A DNA stretch of 64,000 nucleotides from Flagellimonas marinaquae (GTDB lineage: Bacteria > Bacteroidota > Bacteroidia > Flavobacteriales > Flavobacteriaceae): contig NZ_CP092415.1 in NCBI RefSeq assembly GCF_023716465.1, positions 3,139,501 to 3,203,500 on the forward strand. Direction: 5' to 3'. The stretch's first letter is position 1; every line of letters begins with the position of its first letter. The position numbers and the translations under genes were made by a program. The notes under the pieces were generated by a model. That model was not told where the DNA came from. It did not search any database and saw only the letters and a list, made by a program, of their open reading frames with translations. Shown here piece after piece: positions 54,824 to 63,257 of the stretch.

Positions 54824-56194
54824 ATGAAGCAACATTACATATTTATTATTGTTTTCTGTTGGTTATTTGCCTTTAGTGGCAAGGGACAGAGTATTAGGAA
54901 GAATCATCTGGAAATGACCGACTATGAGAAAGCAGAACTGGTAAATGCCTTTTATTTGTTGAGGGAAGGACCAGATCTCATAGATGATTTGGCAGATTTC
55001 CATATGGATTTTTTCAATTTTGATAACACTGAGGATCCTACACGATTGGACATTCACTTTAATCTAATGAGTGAACCTGAAAGAGACATTTTTTTACCAT
55101 GGCATAGGAGACAAATGTTTGAAATGGAGCAGGCAATTCAAGATATTAACCCCAGAATTAGTTTAGGATATTGGGATTCTTCTACGGACCAATCTGTAAA
55201 TTCCCCTCTTTGGGATGAGGATTTAATGGGTAGTTTTGATGAGAATTGGGAGTTGGGAAGAAGTTTAGGTTCTCCAGGGGGGACACTTATATCTCCGCAA
55301 AGTTTGGCCAATCTTGTGGCAACAACTGATTTTTATGAGTTTTCAAATGACTTTGAAAGAGGCAGGGGCCATGCCAGTCCACATATTTGGACAGGTGGTG
55401 TAATGCCTACTTCTGCTTCTCCAAGAGACCCTGTGTTTTATTTCCACCACAGTTTTGTTGACAAGGTTTGGCATGATTGGGAAGAAATACATCAGGGGTC
55501 TTTCTACCTTTCACAATCTATGTTGCGGTATGATGGGACCTATGTTTTTGATGGGCAAACCCTTCCTTTGGTCAACCCCAATGATATAATAGATACTAGA
55601 GCTTTAGGCGTATTTTATGCTGAAGACCAGCTTGCCGAGTTGGATAATTACATTGTAAGCAATACCTATAATCCCGTTGAATATTTTTATTATCAATATA
55701 GAATAGAGGCAGGTGACAATTTTATTGTGCCAGCTGGAACGGCATGTACATTTGAGTCGGTGAACGAAATAGAATTGTTGCCCGGCTTTACTGCCGAACC
55801 TGGAAGCGAATTTGAAATGAAAATAGACACAGAAACGGCAGCTTTAACAGGAAAAGCGCTTAGTAGAGTACCAAGGACCAAAAATCCTTTCGATTATATT
55901 GCCGATCTTAAACCAATTGTATGGGAAGAAGAAGAGAATGATGATTCTCCCGTAATCTTAGCGGCCTTCCCTAATCCATTTACTGAAAAGATAACCATCA
56001 ATCTGGATAAGAATACGGACTGTAAGATAGAAGTATTCAATATGATGGGAATGTTGGTCAAGGAAGAGTCGTACCAAAACACCAATTCCATTGTGATCAA
56101 TAAGCTATATGGCCTCAAGGTAGGTGTTTATGTGGTTCGTGTTACTGATAATTCAGGAAAACTTTTACTGGCAAAGCGAGTCATAAAATTGTAA
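54824..56194 (+). CDS. T9SS-exported tyrosinase
   Basis: 456 residues from ATG 54824 (an in-frame ATG at 54707 lies inside the FN3 gene and is rejected). Signal peptide ends SGKGQ. The type-3 copper domain has CuA histidines His60, His78 and His94 (the last in FLPWHRRQ) and CuB histidines His183, His187 and His209 in GHASPHIWTGG and DPVFYFHHSFVDKVW. The CuA spacing differs from Streptomyces enzymes. A short beta-helix PGF unit (ELLPGFTAEPGSEF) precedes a T9SS sorting domain (FPNPFTEKITINL to GKLLLAKRVIKL). It should oxidise phenols outside the cell. Confidence 0.88.
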   Translation: MKQHYIFIIVFCWLFAFSGKGQSIRKNHLEMTDYEKAELVNAFYLLREGPDLIDDLADFHMDFFNFDNTEDPTRLDIHFNLMSEPERDIFLPWHRRQMFEMEQAIQDINPRISLGYWDSSTDQSVNSPLWDEDLMGSFDENWELGRSLGSPGGTLISPQSLANLVATTDFYEFSNDFERGRGHASPHIWTGGVMPTSASPRDPVFYFHHSFVDKVWHDWEEIHQGSFYLSQSMLRYDGTYVFDGQTLPLVNPNDIIDTRALGVFYAEDQLAELDNYIVSNTYNPVEYFYYQYRIEAGDNFIVPAGTACTFESVNEIELLPGFTAEPGSEFEMKIDTETAALTGKALSRVPRTKNPFDYIADLKPIVWEEEENDDSPVILAAFPNPFTEKITINLDKNTDCKIEVFNMMGMLVKEESYQNTNSIVINKLYGLKVGVYVVRVTDNSGKLLLAKRVIKL

Positions 56195-56550
56195 TGAACC
56201 ATATTGTGCCCTTACTCTTATCATCTCTATTGTTTTTGTGCTGCTGCTCGGCTTTGGATAGTGCGCAGACCAATACAACCGTGAGTATCACCAATCAAAG
56301 CGGCTATACAGTAACCAATTTGATGCTGTTTTCCCAACGGTTTGACCCGTTGCCAAATGAAGGTGTTTCTGAAGGGAAATTCTTTCTATTTGAATTGGAC
56401 AAGCATAATCCGACGATTCAGTTTGGAATTGAAGGAGTAAATTTTGCCCAATACCTCCCCCCCCCCAGTGGAGGGGAACATTATAATTACATCATATATG
56501 ATGTTGACCTTGAAAAGAAAACATTTAGGATTCGGTCAAAAAAGGAATAA
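56194..56550 (+). CDS. Small lipoprotein with a C10 tract, coupled to tyrosinase
   Basis: 118 residues; the ATG overlaps the tyrosinase stop by 1 base. The N-terminus is a lipoprotein signal with three adjacent cysteines (FLCCCSALDS). The mature part of about 100 residues has short strands (VSITNQSGYTVTNLMLF) resembling a small beta-sandwich, and I do not recognise the family. A run of ten C residues inside the gene encodes PPP. A one-base slip would shift the frame. Possibly a partner or chaperone of the tyrosinase. Confidence 0.65.
   Translation: MNHIVPLLLSSLLFLCCCSALDSAQTNTTVSITNQSGYTVTNLMLFSQRFDPLPNEGVSEGKFFLFELDKHNPTIQFGIEGVNFAQYLPPPSGGEHYNYIIYDVDLEKKTFRIRSKKE
56457..56466 (+). repeat. 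Homopolymer tract of ten C residues in a coding sequence
   Basis: Ten consecutive C residues (56457-56466) stand out in AT-rich DNA and lie within codons 88-91 of the small lipoprotein gene. Frame continues sensibly after it, so this copy is in the ON state as sequenced. Confidence 0.85.
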
Positions 56551-56569
56551 ATCAACAGGGATACTTGCC

Positions 56570-56938
56570 TTAGTATTTCATTGAGTGATCCATGAGCATA
56601 CTATTGGGGTCTCGGTACTTGCAACAGGCCGGCAGTTTTTCGTAGACTTTGTCATCCGCCGTGAACTCGTCAGTATCATGACCTACCTTTGATATGGCTT
56701 CCTTTATGTTAGACAGAGAACATTTGGCTTCATTATAGATTACCGAAAGCTCCTTGGATTCAACATCCCAAGATGCGTATTTTACTCCTTTTAGCTTTAT
56801 ACTGGCCTTTTCAATCCGGGCTTTACACATGCCACAATTGCCTTTTACCTCAAAATTATCTTTCTTGTTTTTGTCCTGTGCGTGTAAGGCCCCTGCACTG
56901 ATCAGTAAAAAAACAAAAATGGATAGAAGTCTTTTCAT
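56570..56938 (-). CDS. Secreted HMA heavy-metal-binding protein
   Basis: 122 residues with a signal peptide ending ALHAQ. A heavy-metal-associated domain follows (about 27-95) with the GNCGMCKARIEK loop (Cys35 and Cys38) that binds Cu(I) or other soft metals. The tail adds LPACCKYRDP and MDHSMKY, with possible extra metal ligands. Such proteins in flavobacteria are periplasmic metal carriers. The ATG overlaps the stop of the TonB receptor gene by 4 bases, so the two form an operon. Confidence 0.88.
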   Translation of the reverse strand: MKRLLSIFVFLLISAGALHAQDKNKKDNFEVKGNCGMCKARIEKASIKLKGVKYASWDVESKELSVIYNEAKCSLSNIKEAISKVGHDTDEFTADDKVYEKLPACCKYRDPNSMLMDHSMKY

Positions 56939-59190
56939 AACTCTTTTGTTAATAGTTTAAAACGCATTCCTATATAGTAGGTTGCCCCTAGAACAGGAGC
57001 AAATACTTGAGTTGTATCAAAAAATGGACCAAAGGGATCGTTGCTGCCCACAATGGGATTCTTTTGGATAAAATCGCCTATGTTTTCTCCTCCCAGATAG
57101 GCTTCAAATTTATGCGAAAAAACCCTTGTGACCTGAAAATTGGTAATTCCGTAGTCCGTGGAGTATACTTTTGAAACCGTTGGCATTTCGTTTGCCCTAC
57201 GGGGCAATCGTTGCTTTCCCAGCCAATTGTAGGTGAAATCAAAACGCCAGTGGGCACCGCTATGATTAAACGTGGTTTCATAACTTAAGTTTGTAAAAAA
57301 CCTGTGTAAAGGCTGGTATGGTCTTTCTAGGTTTCCCGAAGACAAATAATCCAAGGTAACATCATAATTCTTATAGGTCATCCGTATGTCAAGATTCTGT
57401 AAAAGCTCATAGTTAAGATCAACTTGAACGCTATTTGAAGAACTTTTTCCGGATAGATTATAAAATGACACAACATTCGGGTCTTCCCAATCCACAACAA
57501 CTTGGTCTTTAAAAACAGTCCTATAAAAATCAAGGGAAAACTCAAAAGGTTTGTTCCATAAATAAAATTTTTGAATGAAGCCGGCACCAAAATTCCACGC
57601 TCGTTCGGGAGACAATCCATAAATGGTTCCATCGTTGCCAAAAATGCTGATTGCCCTTGACGAAGCGAAGAGCTGTTGGTTTTCCGCAAAAATGTTCGCG
57701 GCGCGCTTTCCTTTGCCCACGGAAGCTCTAAGGCTTGCCTTTTCCCATAAAGAGTACCTAAGGTGTAATCTTGGAGTAAGGAATGTTTTTATCCGGTTGT
57801 GGTGGTCTATACGCATACCGGCAACAAGACTCAACTTTTCCAGACTGTCATAGGTATATTCAAAGAAGCCCCCGAACGATTCATCGGTCCTCGCAAAGAA
57901 AGTAGTGTTGACGTTCTCGTTAAAATGATCATGGTTAAAGTTCATACCAGTTTTAAACTTATGCTGGGTGCTGCCCAAAATTCCATTAAATATAAAATTT
58001 GAATAAAAGGAATCGTGCAAGATATTATAGATATTGAGGCCATAGTACGAATCTTGGTCATGCTTACTGTATGCAATTTGCAGCCCCATACTTTGGTAGG
58101 GGAGTTCGGGAAACACATACCCTAACTTGCAGGAAAGGTCAATTCTGTTTGTTTTCACCTCACTTCCCCATACATTGTTCGTAAGCTTATCCCTTTCTGG
58201 GACAAAAGATACCTGTCCGGTCTGTTTTTCATCTTCAAGATATTGGATGTTCAAAAAACTTACCCACCCCGTTTTAGGATCCATGTACTGCCAACGATTC
58301 ATTACGTTTATTTGTTTTGCCAAAGGCGTATCCAAAAATGTATCTGAATTATCATCTATTTTGCCATCTCTAAGGTTGGCGTGTACATAAATACCCGTGG
58401 CGATTTTATCGGAAAGTATTTGGTTGTACCTTGCATTGAACTCATAGCGTTCAAAATTATTGGCGTAGACATTAAGGAACAGTTTTCTATCCAAGAAGGG
58501 TTTTACGACCTCTGTGTTTATTTGTCCAGAAATACTCTCAAATCCGTTCACAACATTTCCTGACCCTTTTGTAATCTGAATACTTTCTATCCAAGATCCA
58601 GGTATGAATGACAATCCATAGATTTGTGACGCTCCTTTTACCAATGGCATATTTTCTTGGGTGAATAGGAGGTATGGACTAGTAAGACCAAGCATTTGGA
58701 TTTGCTTGGCACCTGTAATTGCATCGGAAACATTGACATCCACGGACGGGTTTGTCTCAAAGCTTTCCGATAGATTGCAACAGGCGGCTTTAAGCATCTC
58801 CCTGCTACTTACCGTAATTACGTTTTGCGCTGTAAAAAGCGATTTTTGAAGGGGTTCCACTTCCTTTTTAACCACTACCTCATCAAGATACACTTGTTTT
58901 ATAAGCCTAATTTTTCCAAGGTCCGGTCTGTTGGCAACAATGGTATCGGAAATATGGTTTGGGGAATCAATGACCAATTTGCTGTATTCCCTTGAATAGG
59001 GGATTGAAAATTGACCATTGTCATCAGTACTGGTTTCAATATTGCTTTCCAACCAAAATACCCGTATTCCAGATAAAAACATTTCGGTCCCATCAGAACT
59101 GTACTCCAATACTTTCCCCTTAATCTTAAGTTGACCCCTTATTGTCAATGGGATAAGCATTAATACTATAATGAATGTGGAAGCTCTCAT
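56935..59190 (-). CDS. TonB-dependent receptor, probable metal/metallophore type
   Basis: 751 residues, signal peptide ending IRGQ, a carboxypeptidase-like regulatory domain (KIKGKVLEYSSDGTEMFLSGI, about 22-105), a plug with LDEVVVKKE, AACCNLSESFETNPSVDV and QIQMLGLTSPYLLF, and a barrel ending YYIGMRFKLLTKEL. The NLSESFETNPSVDV motif recurs in receptors that sit with HMA proteins. It imports its ligand into the periplasm. Overlap with the HMA gene argues for metal, likely copper, transport; the exact ligand is inferred. Confidence 0.88.
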   Translation of the reverse strand: MRASTFIIVLMLIPLTIRGQLKIKGKVLEYSSDGTEMFLSGIRVFWLESNIETSTDDNGQFSIPYSREYSKLVIDSPNHISDTIVANRPDLGKIRLIKQVYLDEVVVKKEVEPLQKSLFTAQNVITVSSREMLKAACCNLSESFETNPSVDVNVSDAITGAKQIQMLGLTSPYLLFTQENMPLVKGASQIYGLSFIPGSWIESIQITKGSGNVVNGFESISGQINTEVVKPFLDRKLFLNVYANNFERYEFNARYNQILSDKIATGIYVHANLRDGKIDDNSDTFLDTPLAKQINVMNRWQYMDPKTGWVSFLNIQYLEDEKQTGQVSFVPERDKLTNNVWGSEVKTNRIDLSCKLGYVFPELPYQSMGLQIAYSKHDQDSYYGLNIYNILHDSFYSNFIFNGILGSTQHKFKTGMNFNHDHFNENVNTTFFARTDESFGGFFEYTYDSLEKLSLVAGMRIDHHNRIKTFLTPRLHLRYSLWEKASLRASVGKGKRAANIFAENQQLFASSRAISIFGNDGTIYGLSPERAWNFGAGFIQKFYLWNKPFEFSLDFYRTVFKDQVVVDWEDPNVVSFYNLSGKSSSNSVQVDLNYELLQNLDIRMTYKNYDVTLDYLSSGNLERPYQPLHRFFTNLSYETTFNHSGAHWRFDFTYNWLGKQRLPRRANEMPTVSKVYSTDYGITNFQVTRVFSHKFEAYLGGENIGDFIQKNPIVGSNDPFGPFFDTTQVFAPVLGATYYIGMRFKLLTKEL

Positions 59191-59255
59191 GGGGTAGGAA
59201 TAATAACTATGCTATTGAACGGATTAAATGTTTGATTATTACAAATGGTGTTATA

Positions 59256-59263
59256 CAAAATTA
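59256..59263 (-). promoter_or_regulatory. Candidate -7 element of the TonB receptor operon
   Basis: Minus-strand TAATTTTG fits TAnnTTTG, 65 bases before the start codon; no -33 TTG is seen at the expected distance. Confidence 0.25.
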
Positions 59264-59438
59264 ATAAAGATAAGCTGGATTTATTTTGGATGTCCTTTAG
59301 ATTTACTCATGTAATACTTGATTTTATGTTCTTATACATATAATCGAGACAGATCAACTAATATGAAAGGCATTTTAACCAATAAAAGATGAAATTGCGC
59401 AGCTCCTTATTAGTTTAGGTACCCTAAAACCAACAGCC

Positions 59439-60308
59439 ATGCCTGATAATTTGATTATAAATTTTACTCCAACGGGGATGATTCCTACAAAAGAGATGAC
59501 CCCACATGTGCCAGTAAGTGTTTCTGAAATTGTAGAAGATGTGCATAAAGCCACGGAAATAGGCATTACCATGGTTCACCTTCATGCCAGAGATCCAAAG
59601 ACGGGAGTCCCAACATATAAAAAGGAGCTTTATGGTGACATCATAGAAGGAATTAGAAAGTTTGATACCCAATTAGTGATTTGTGTATCACTGAGCGGTA
59701 GAAACTTCAATCAGCTTGAGCAACGCTCCGATGCACTCTTTTTGGAAGGGAATTTAAAACCGGATATGGGAAGCTTAACCTTAAGTTCTTTGAACTTTAA
59801 CAAGGTTGCCAGTACAAATTCCCCGCAAATGGTACAGGATTTGGCACGCGTAATGAGAGAGAGGGGCATTGTGCCAGAGTTAGAGGTTTTTGATGCCGGG
59901 ATGATTAATTACGCAAAATATCTAGAGCACAAAAAATTGATTGAACCACCATACTATTTTAATTTGCTTTTGGGGAATATTGCCTGCGCACAGGCAGACT
60001 TGTTGCATACTGGTATAATGATAAAAGACCTACCCGATAATTCTTTTTGGAGTTTGGCCGGTATCGGAAACACTCAGTTACAAATGAATTCCATAGGGAT
60101 TGCCATAGGAGGGGGTGTGCGTGTAGGACTGGAGGACAATATATGGTATGATGCCTCTAGGTCAAAACTGGCAACCAACCAAAGTTTGTTGGAAAGGGTG
60201 CATTTAATAGCCAATGCCAACGGAAGAAGCGTTATGAAACCCTCTGAATTAAGAAAGCAAATGAATCTGGAACCTGGCGATGGAAAATATGGTCGTTGTA
60301 CCGCTTAG
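59439..60308 (+). CDS. BKACE-family beta-keto acid cleavage enzyme (DUF849)
   Basis: 289 residues, the normal length. The TIM-barrel zinc site is intact: VHLHARDP (His47, His49) with a Glu in VGLEDNIWYD near 230. The family cleaves beta-keto acids with acetyl-CoA, best known for 3-keto-5-aminohexanoate in lysine fermentation. No other lysine fermentation gene is nearby; instead a GNAT and a polysaccharide deacetylase follow. The true substrate may thus be a keto-sugar or other keto acid; this is inference. Confidence 0.85.
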   Translation: MPDNLIINFTPTGMIPTKEMTPHVPVSVSEIVEDVHKATEIGITMVHLHARDPKTGVPTYKKELYGDIIEGIRKFDTQLVICVSLSGRNFNQLEQRSDALFLEGNLKPDMGSLTLSSLNFNKVASTNSPQMVQDLARVMRERGIVPELEVFDAGMINYAKYLEHKKLIEPPYYFNLLLGNIACAQADLLHTGIMIKDLPDNSFWSLAGIGNTQLQMNSIGIAIGGGVRVGLEDNIWYDASRSKLATNQSLLERVHLIANANGRSVMKPSELRKQMNLEPGDGKYGRCTA

Positions 60309-60324
60309 GTAAAATAGTGCTTCT

Positions 60325-60945
60325 ATGAAGAATAAAGTTAATTGGTTTTGGAATAAAATAAGGTATGGGCTTGTTCTTTACGGTATAAGAAATAGGCTTG
60401 CTAAGCTTGGATTGGACATAAACCTTTTGTATTTGGAGCAGGAAGGCACTTTTGAGGTTGCGGAACCGGTGATTTCAAAAGAAAGGGACAAATACTCGAT
60501 TAAATCCTTTGACGCCGATGAAATGAAGGCAGTTGGAAAAAAATACGGGATAAGCAATATTAGAGGGTTGATAGAAGGTTTTGATAAAGGCCAAAAATGT
60601 ATTGGTTTGATGCATGAAAATGGGGTGGCTGCATTTATGTTCACTGCATACGATCAGATAAAGGTTGGCAAAATGGTGCTGGAACTGAGGGATAAAGAAG
60701 CCTATTTGTTGAATATGTTCACTATAGAAGGACATCGAGGCAGAAACCTTGCCCCCTATTTAAGATATCATAGCTACGATATCATACGGAAAGAAGGTAT
60801 CACTAAAATATATAGTATTACAAATTTCTTTAACAAATCATCGTTAAGGTTTAAAAAGAAACTAAAGGCAACACATGAAAAATTATATTGTAGCATTACA
60901 ATATTCAAAAAATACCATTTCAGCTTTCTTTTAAAAAAATATTGA
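60325..60945 (+). CDS. GNAT-family N-acetyltransferase-like protein
   Basis: 206 residues, no signal peptide. The central part has the acetyl-CoA binding motif A as MFTIEGHRGRNLAPYLRYHSY (about 132-152), with the RGRNLA turn matching the Q/RxxGxG/A loop, followed by a NFFNKSSLRFKKKL motif B region typical of sugar N-acetyltransferases. It probably acetylates an amino sugar or similar precursor. It starts 17 bases after the BKACE stop and precedes a deacetylase gene by 37 bases. Confidence 0.75.
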   Translation: MKNKVNWFWNKIRYGLVLYGIRNRLAKLGLDINLLYLEQEGTFEVAEPVISKERDKYSIKSFDADEMKAVGKKYGISNIRGLIEGFDKGQKCIGLMHENGVAAFMFTAYDQIKVGKMVLELRDKEAYLLNMFTIEGHRGRNLAPYLRYHSYDIIRKEGITKIYSITNFFNKSSLRFKKKLKATHEKLYCSITIFKKYHFSFLLKKY

Positions 60946-60956
60946 AATGCTTGAAC

Positions 60957-60964
60957 TAAATTTG
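60957..60964 (+). promoter_or_regulatory. Candidate -7 element before the deacetylase gene
   Basis: TAAATTTG matches TAnnTTTG, 17 bases before the ATG. The nearest TTG upstream is 12 bases away rather than about 19, so a separate promoter is only possible. Confidence 0.25.
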
Positions 60965-60981
60965 AAGCTTCTCCAAGGATT

Positions 60982-61965
60982 ATGAAACAAGGAAAATTTA
61001 TAATATCGTTGGATTTTGAGTTATTTTGGGGGGTTAGGGATAAAAGGTCATTAACTTCCTATGGCAACAACATAGCAAAAGTACATACTATTGTACCGGA
61101 AATGTTATCCATATTTAAAGAGTACAACGTCCATGCAACATTTGCAACGGTAGGTTTTTTATTCGCTAAAAATAAAGAAGAGTTAGTACAGTATTCCCCA
61201 CAAGAAAAACCACAATACAAGGATTCCAATCTATCGCCATATCTGGATAATTTTACCTCGGTCAAGGAAGAGCATGAAAATGATCTCCATCATTATGCCG
61301 TTAATTTGATTAATTTGATTAAAAACTATCCAGAGCACGAAATAGGGAGCCATACATTTTCACATTTTTATTGTAAAGAAGAGGGGCAAACGGCCACGGA
61401 TTTTGAGGCAGATATAAAAGCAGCTTTAAGAATTGCAAAAGATAATAGTGTAGTTATAGAATCCTTGGTTTTCCCTAGAAATCAGTTCAGAAAAGATTAT
61501 GTCGATATCTGCAGTGTCTATGGGATTAGAGCCTATAGGGGTAACGAGAAAGTGTGGTTTCAAAACCCCGAAAGCGAACATGATACGTCTTTTTTAAAGA
61601 GAGTTTTTCGCACTTTTGACTGCTACGTGGACATTTCCGGCCCACACACCTATAAGATTTCAGATTTGGCAGGACAAAAGCCATATAACATTCCTTCAAG
61701 TAGATTTTTGAGGCCTTATAAAGAAAAGGGTGGTGCCTTGTTGGAGCAACTAAAAATACGGAGAATAAAAAATGGGATGTCATATGCCGCAAAAAACAAT
61801 GAGGTGTATCACCTTTGGTGGCATCCACATAATTTTGGGGCCAACACTAAAGAAAACTTTGTTTCATTGATAGAAATATTGAAGCATTACCGGGTTTTAC
61901 ATGAAAAGTACGGCTTTGAAAGCATGACAATGCTGGAATTGGCCAATGAAATGGATTCTATTTAG
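60982..61965 (+). CDS. Polysaccharide deacetylase (NodB-homology) family protein
   Basis: 327 residues without a signal peptide. The NodB motifs are present: ISLDFELFWG (motif 1 Asp), EIGSHTFSHFYC (HxxxH zinc motif), VFPRNQFR (motif 3) and LWWHPHNFG (motif 5 His). The cytoplasmic location suggests that it acts on precursors or lipid-linked sugars, as in exopolysaccharide loci, not on finished glycan. It follows the GNAT gene, giving an acetylation/deacetylation pair. Confidence 0.85.
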   Translation: MKQGKFIISLDFELFWGVRDKRSLTSYGNNIAKVHTIVPEMLSIFKEYNVHATFATVGFLFAKNKEELVQYSPQEKPQYKDSNLSPYLDNFTSVKEEHENDLHHYAVNLINLIKNYPEHEIGSHTFSHFYCKEEGQTATDFEADIKAALRIAKDNSVVIESLVFPRNQFRKDYVDICSVYGIRAYRGNEKVWFQNPESEHDTSFLKRVFRTFDCYVDISGPHTYKISDLAGQKPYNIPSSRFLRPYKEKGGALLEQLKIRRIKNGMSYAAKNNEVYHLWWHPHNFGANTKENFVSLIEILKHYRVLHEKYGFESMTMLELANEMDSI

Positions 61966-62057
61966 ATTATGGCTTTATACATTGGAAACAAGATTTGGCC
62001 ATTCTCCGTGTGAATAGGGATGGCCTAGACTTGGAATCCATTAACAAATAAATTTTA

Positions 62058-63197
62058 CTAATGGTGTTCTGAAGATGAAAGTGCTTCTTCCAATTCAAGT
62101 TCAACCCTTTTTAAAAAGGCATCTAACCCTCTCTTTTCTAAATAACGGTTAAAAATTTGCCTTTTTTCGGAATTGTCGGATTCATGACAATGCAATATAG
62201 TTTTGGCAAGGGCTTCATGGTCTTCAACTTCACAGGTATAAATGCCGGGAATTTCACTAATGCCCCCGGCACATAATGTTGTTGCCACGTTTTCATTTTG
62301 GGACATCATTTGGAGCAGTACATTGGGAAACCCCTCAACTCTTGATGACACCACGCAAAGCTTTGCATTTTTAAAATAGGGGTAAACGTTGTCAACCAAT
62401 CCCATAAATATTACAGATTCTTTTAGCCCCAGATGTTCTACTTGATTTTGTAGTTTTTCTTTTTCGGCACCTCTCCCCAATATATAAAGTTTGCACCCTA
62501 CTAGATCGGAACGTATCTTGGCAAAGGAATCAATTAAGATATCGTACCCTTTTTCAGGAATGAGCCTACCAGCGGTCACTATATATTCGTGGACTTCTGT
62601 CATAGGTATTTTTTCCATAGACCGCTGTTCAATATTCTCTATATCTATTGGGTTGGGAATTACGGTAACGTGAACTTTTTTCTCCAGCAAGGGCAGCCTT
62701 TTTACAAGGTCGACTTTCATAAAGTTTGTTTGGCATATCACCAAATCAACAGAAGGATATCCCAATTTGTATGCAAGCAAATATTTTATTCTGCTAAAGT
62801 GGCTTAAATTCCTTTGAAAAATAGATGTGGATTCCCTAACTATTATTTTTGAATTCCTGAAAATGCCAATTCTTTTGTAGAAACCAATAATGCCATTAAT
62901 GAGGGTCTGTGAAGAGAATACATGGGTAAATCTCATTGTAGTGCTCAGGAAAAGTAAGTATGGAAAAAGGAAGAGATATCCGACGGAGTGGGATTCAAAA
63001 GGAAAATAAACAATTTTGCATTTGTCCTCTATATCGCCCCAGAAGCCTAAATCCTTCCTTCGTAAAATTATAACGTGGCATTTTTTTCCATTTCTGCACA
63101 AATAGGATATAATGTTCTTTTGTGTCTGCTCCGCTCCTCCATTGGCATCATGAGAGACTATGGTAAGCCAATCAACTACATCTTTCTTTAGGGTCAT
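62058..63197 (-). CDS. GT4 glycosyltransferase
   Basis: 379 residues, complete. The GT-B fold is shown by SHDANGGAEQTQKNI in the N-terminal domain and by TAGRLIPEKGYDILIDSF and EGFPNVLLQMMS in the C-terminal donor site. The second glutamate of the usual EX7E motif is Gln, a variant I associate with some Bacteroidota members. It should transfer a sugar from a nucleotide donor to a lipid-linked acceptor at the inner membrane. Convergent with the deacetylase gene, 92 bases apart. Confidence 0.9.
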   Translation of the reverse strand: MTLKKDVVDWLTIVSHDANGGAEQTQKNIISYLCRNGKKCHVIILRRKDLGFWGDIEDKCKIVYFPFESHSVGYLFLFPYLLFLSTTMRFTHVFSSQTLINGIIGFYKRIGIFRNSKIIVRESTSIFQRNLSHFSRIKYLLAYKLGYPSVDLVICQTNFMKVDLVKRLPLLEKKVHVTVIPNPIDIENIEQRSMEKIPMTEVHEYIVTAGRLIPEKGYDILIDSFAKIRSDLVGCKLYILGRGAEKEKLQNQVEHLGLKESVIFMGLVDNVYPYFKNAKLCVVSSRVEGFPNVLLQMMSQNENVATTLCAGGISEIPGIYTCEVEDHEALAKTILHCHESDNSEKRQIFNRYLEKRGLDAFLKRVELELEEALSSSEHH

Positions 63198-63257
63198 TTG
63201 TGCTCTGGGTTTCGAAGAATGGTCCGATCAACGTTCGCAATTGGACAAATTCGATTA

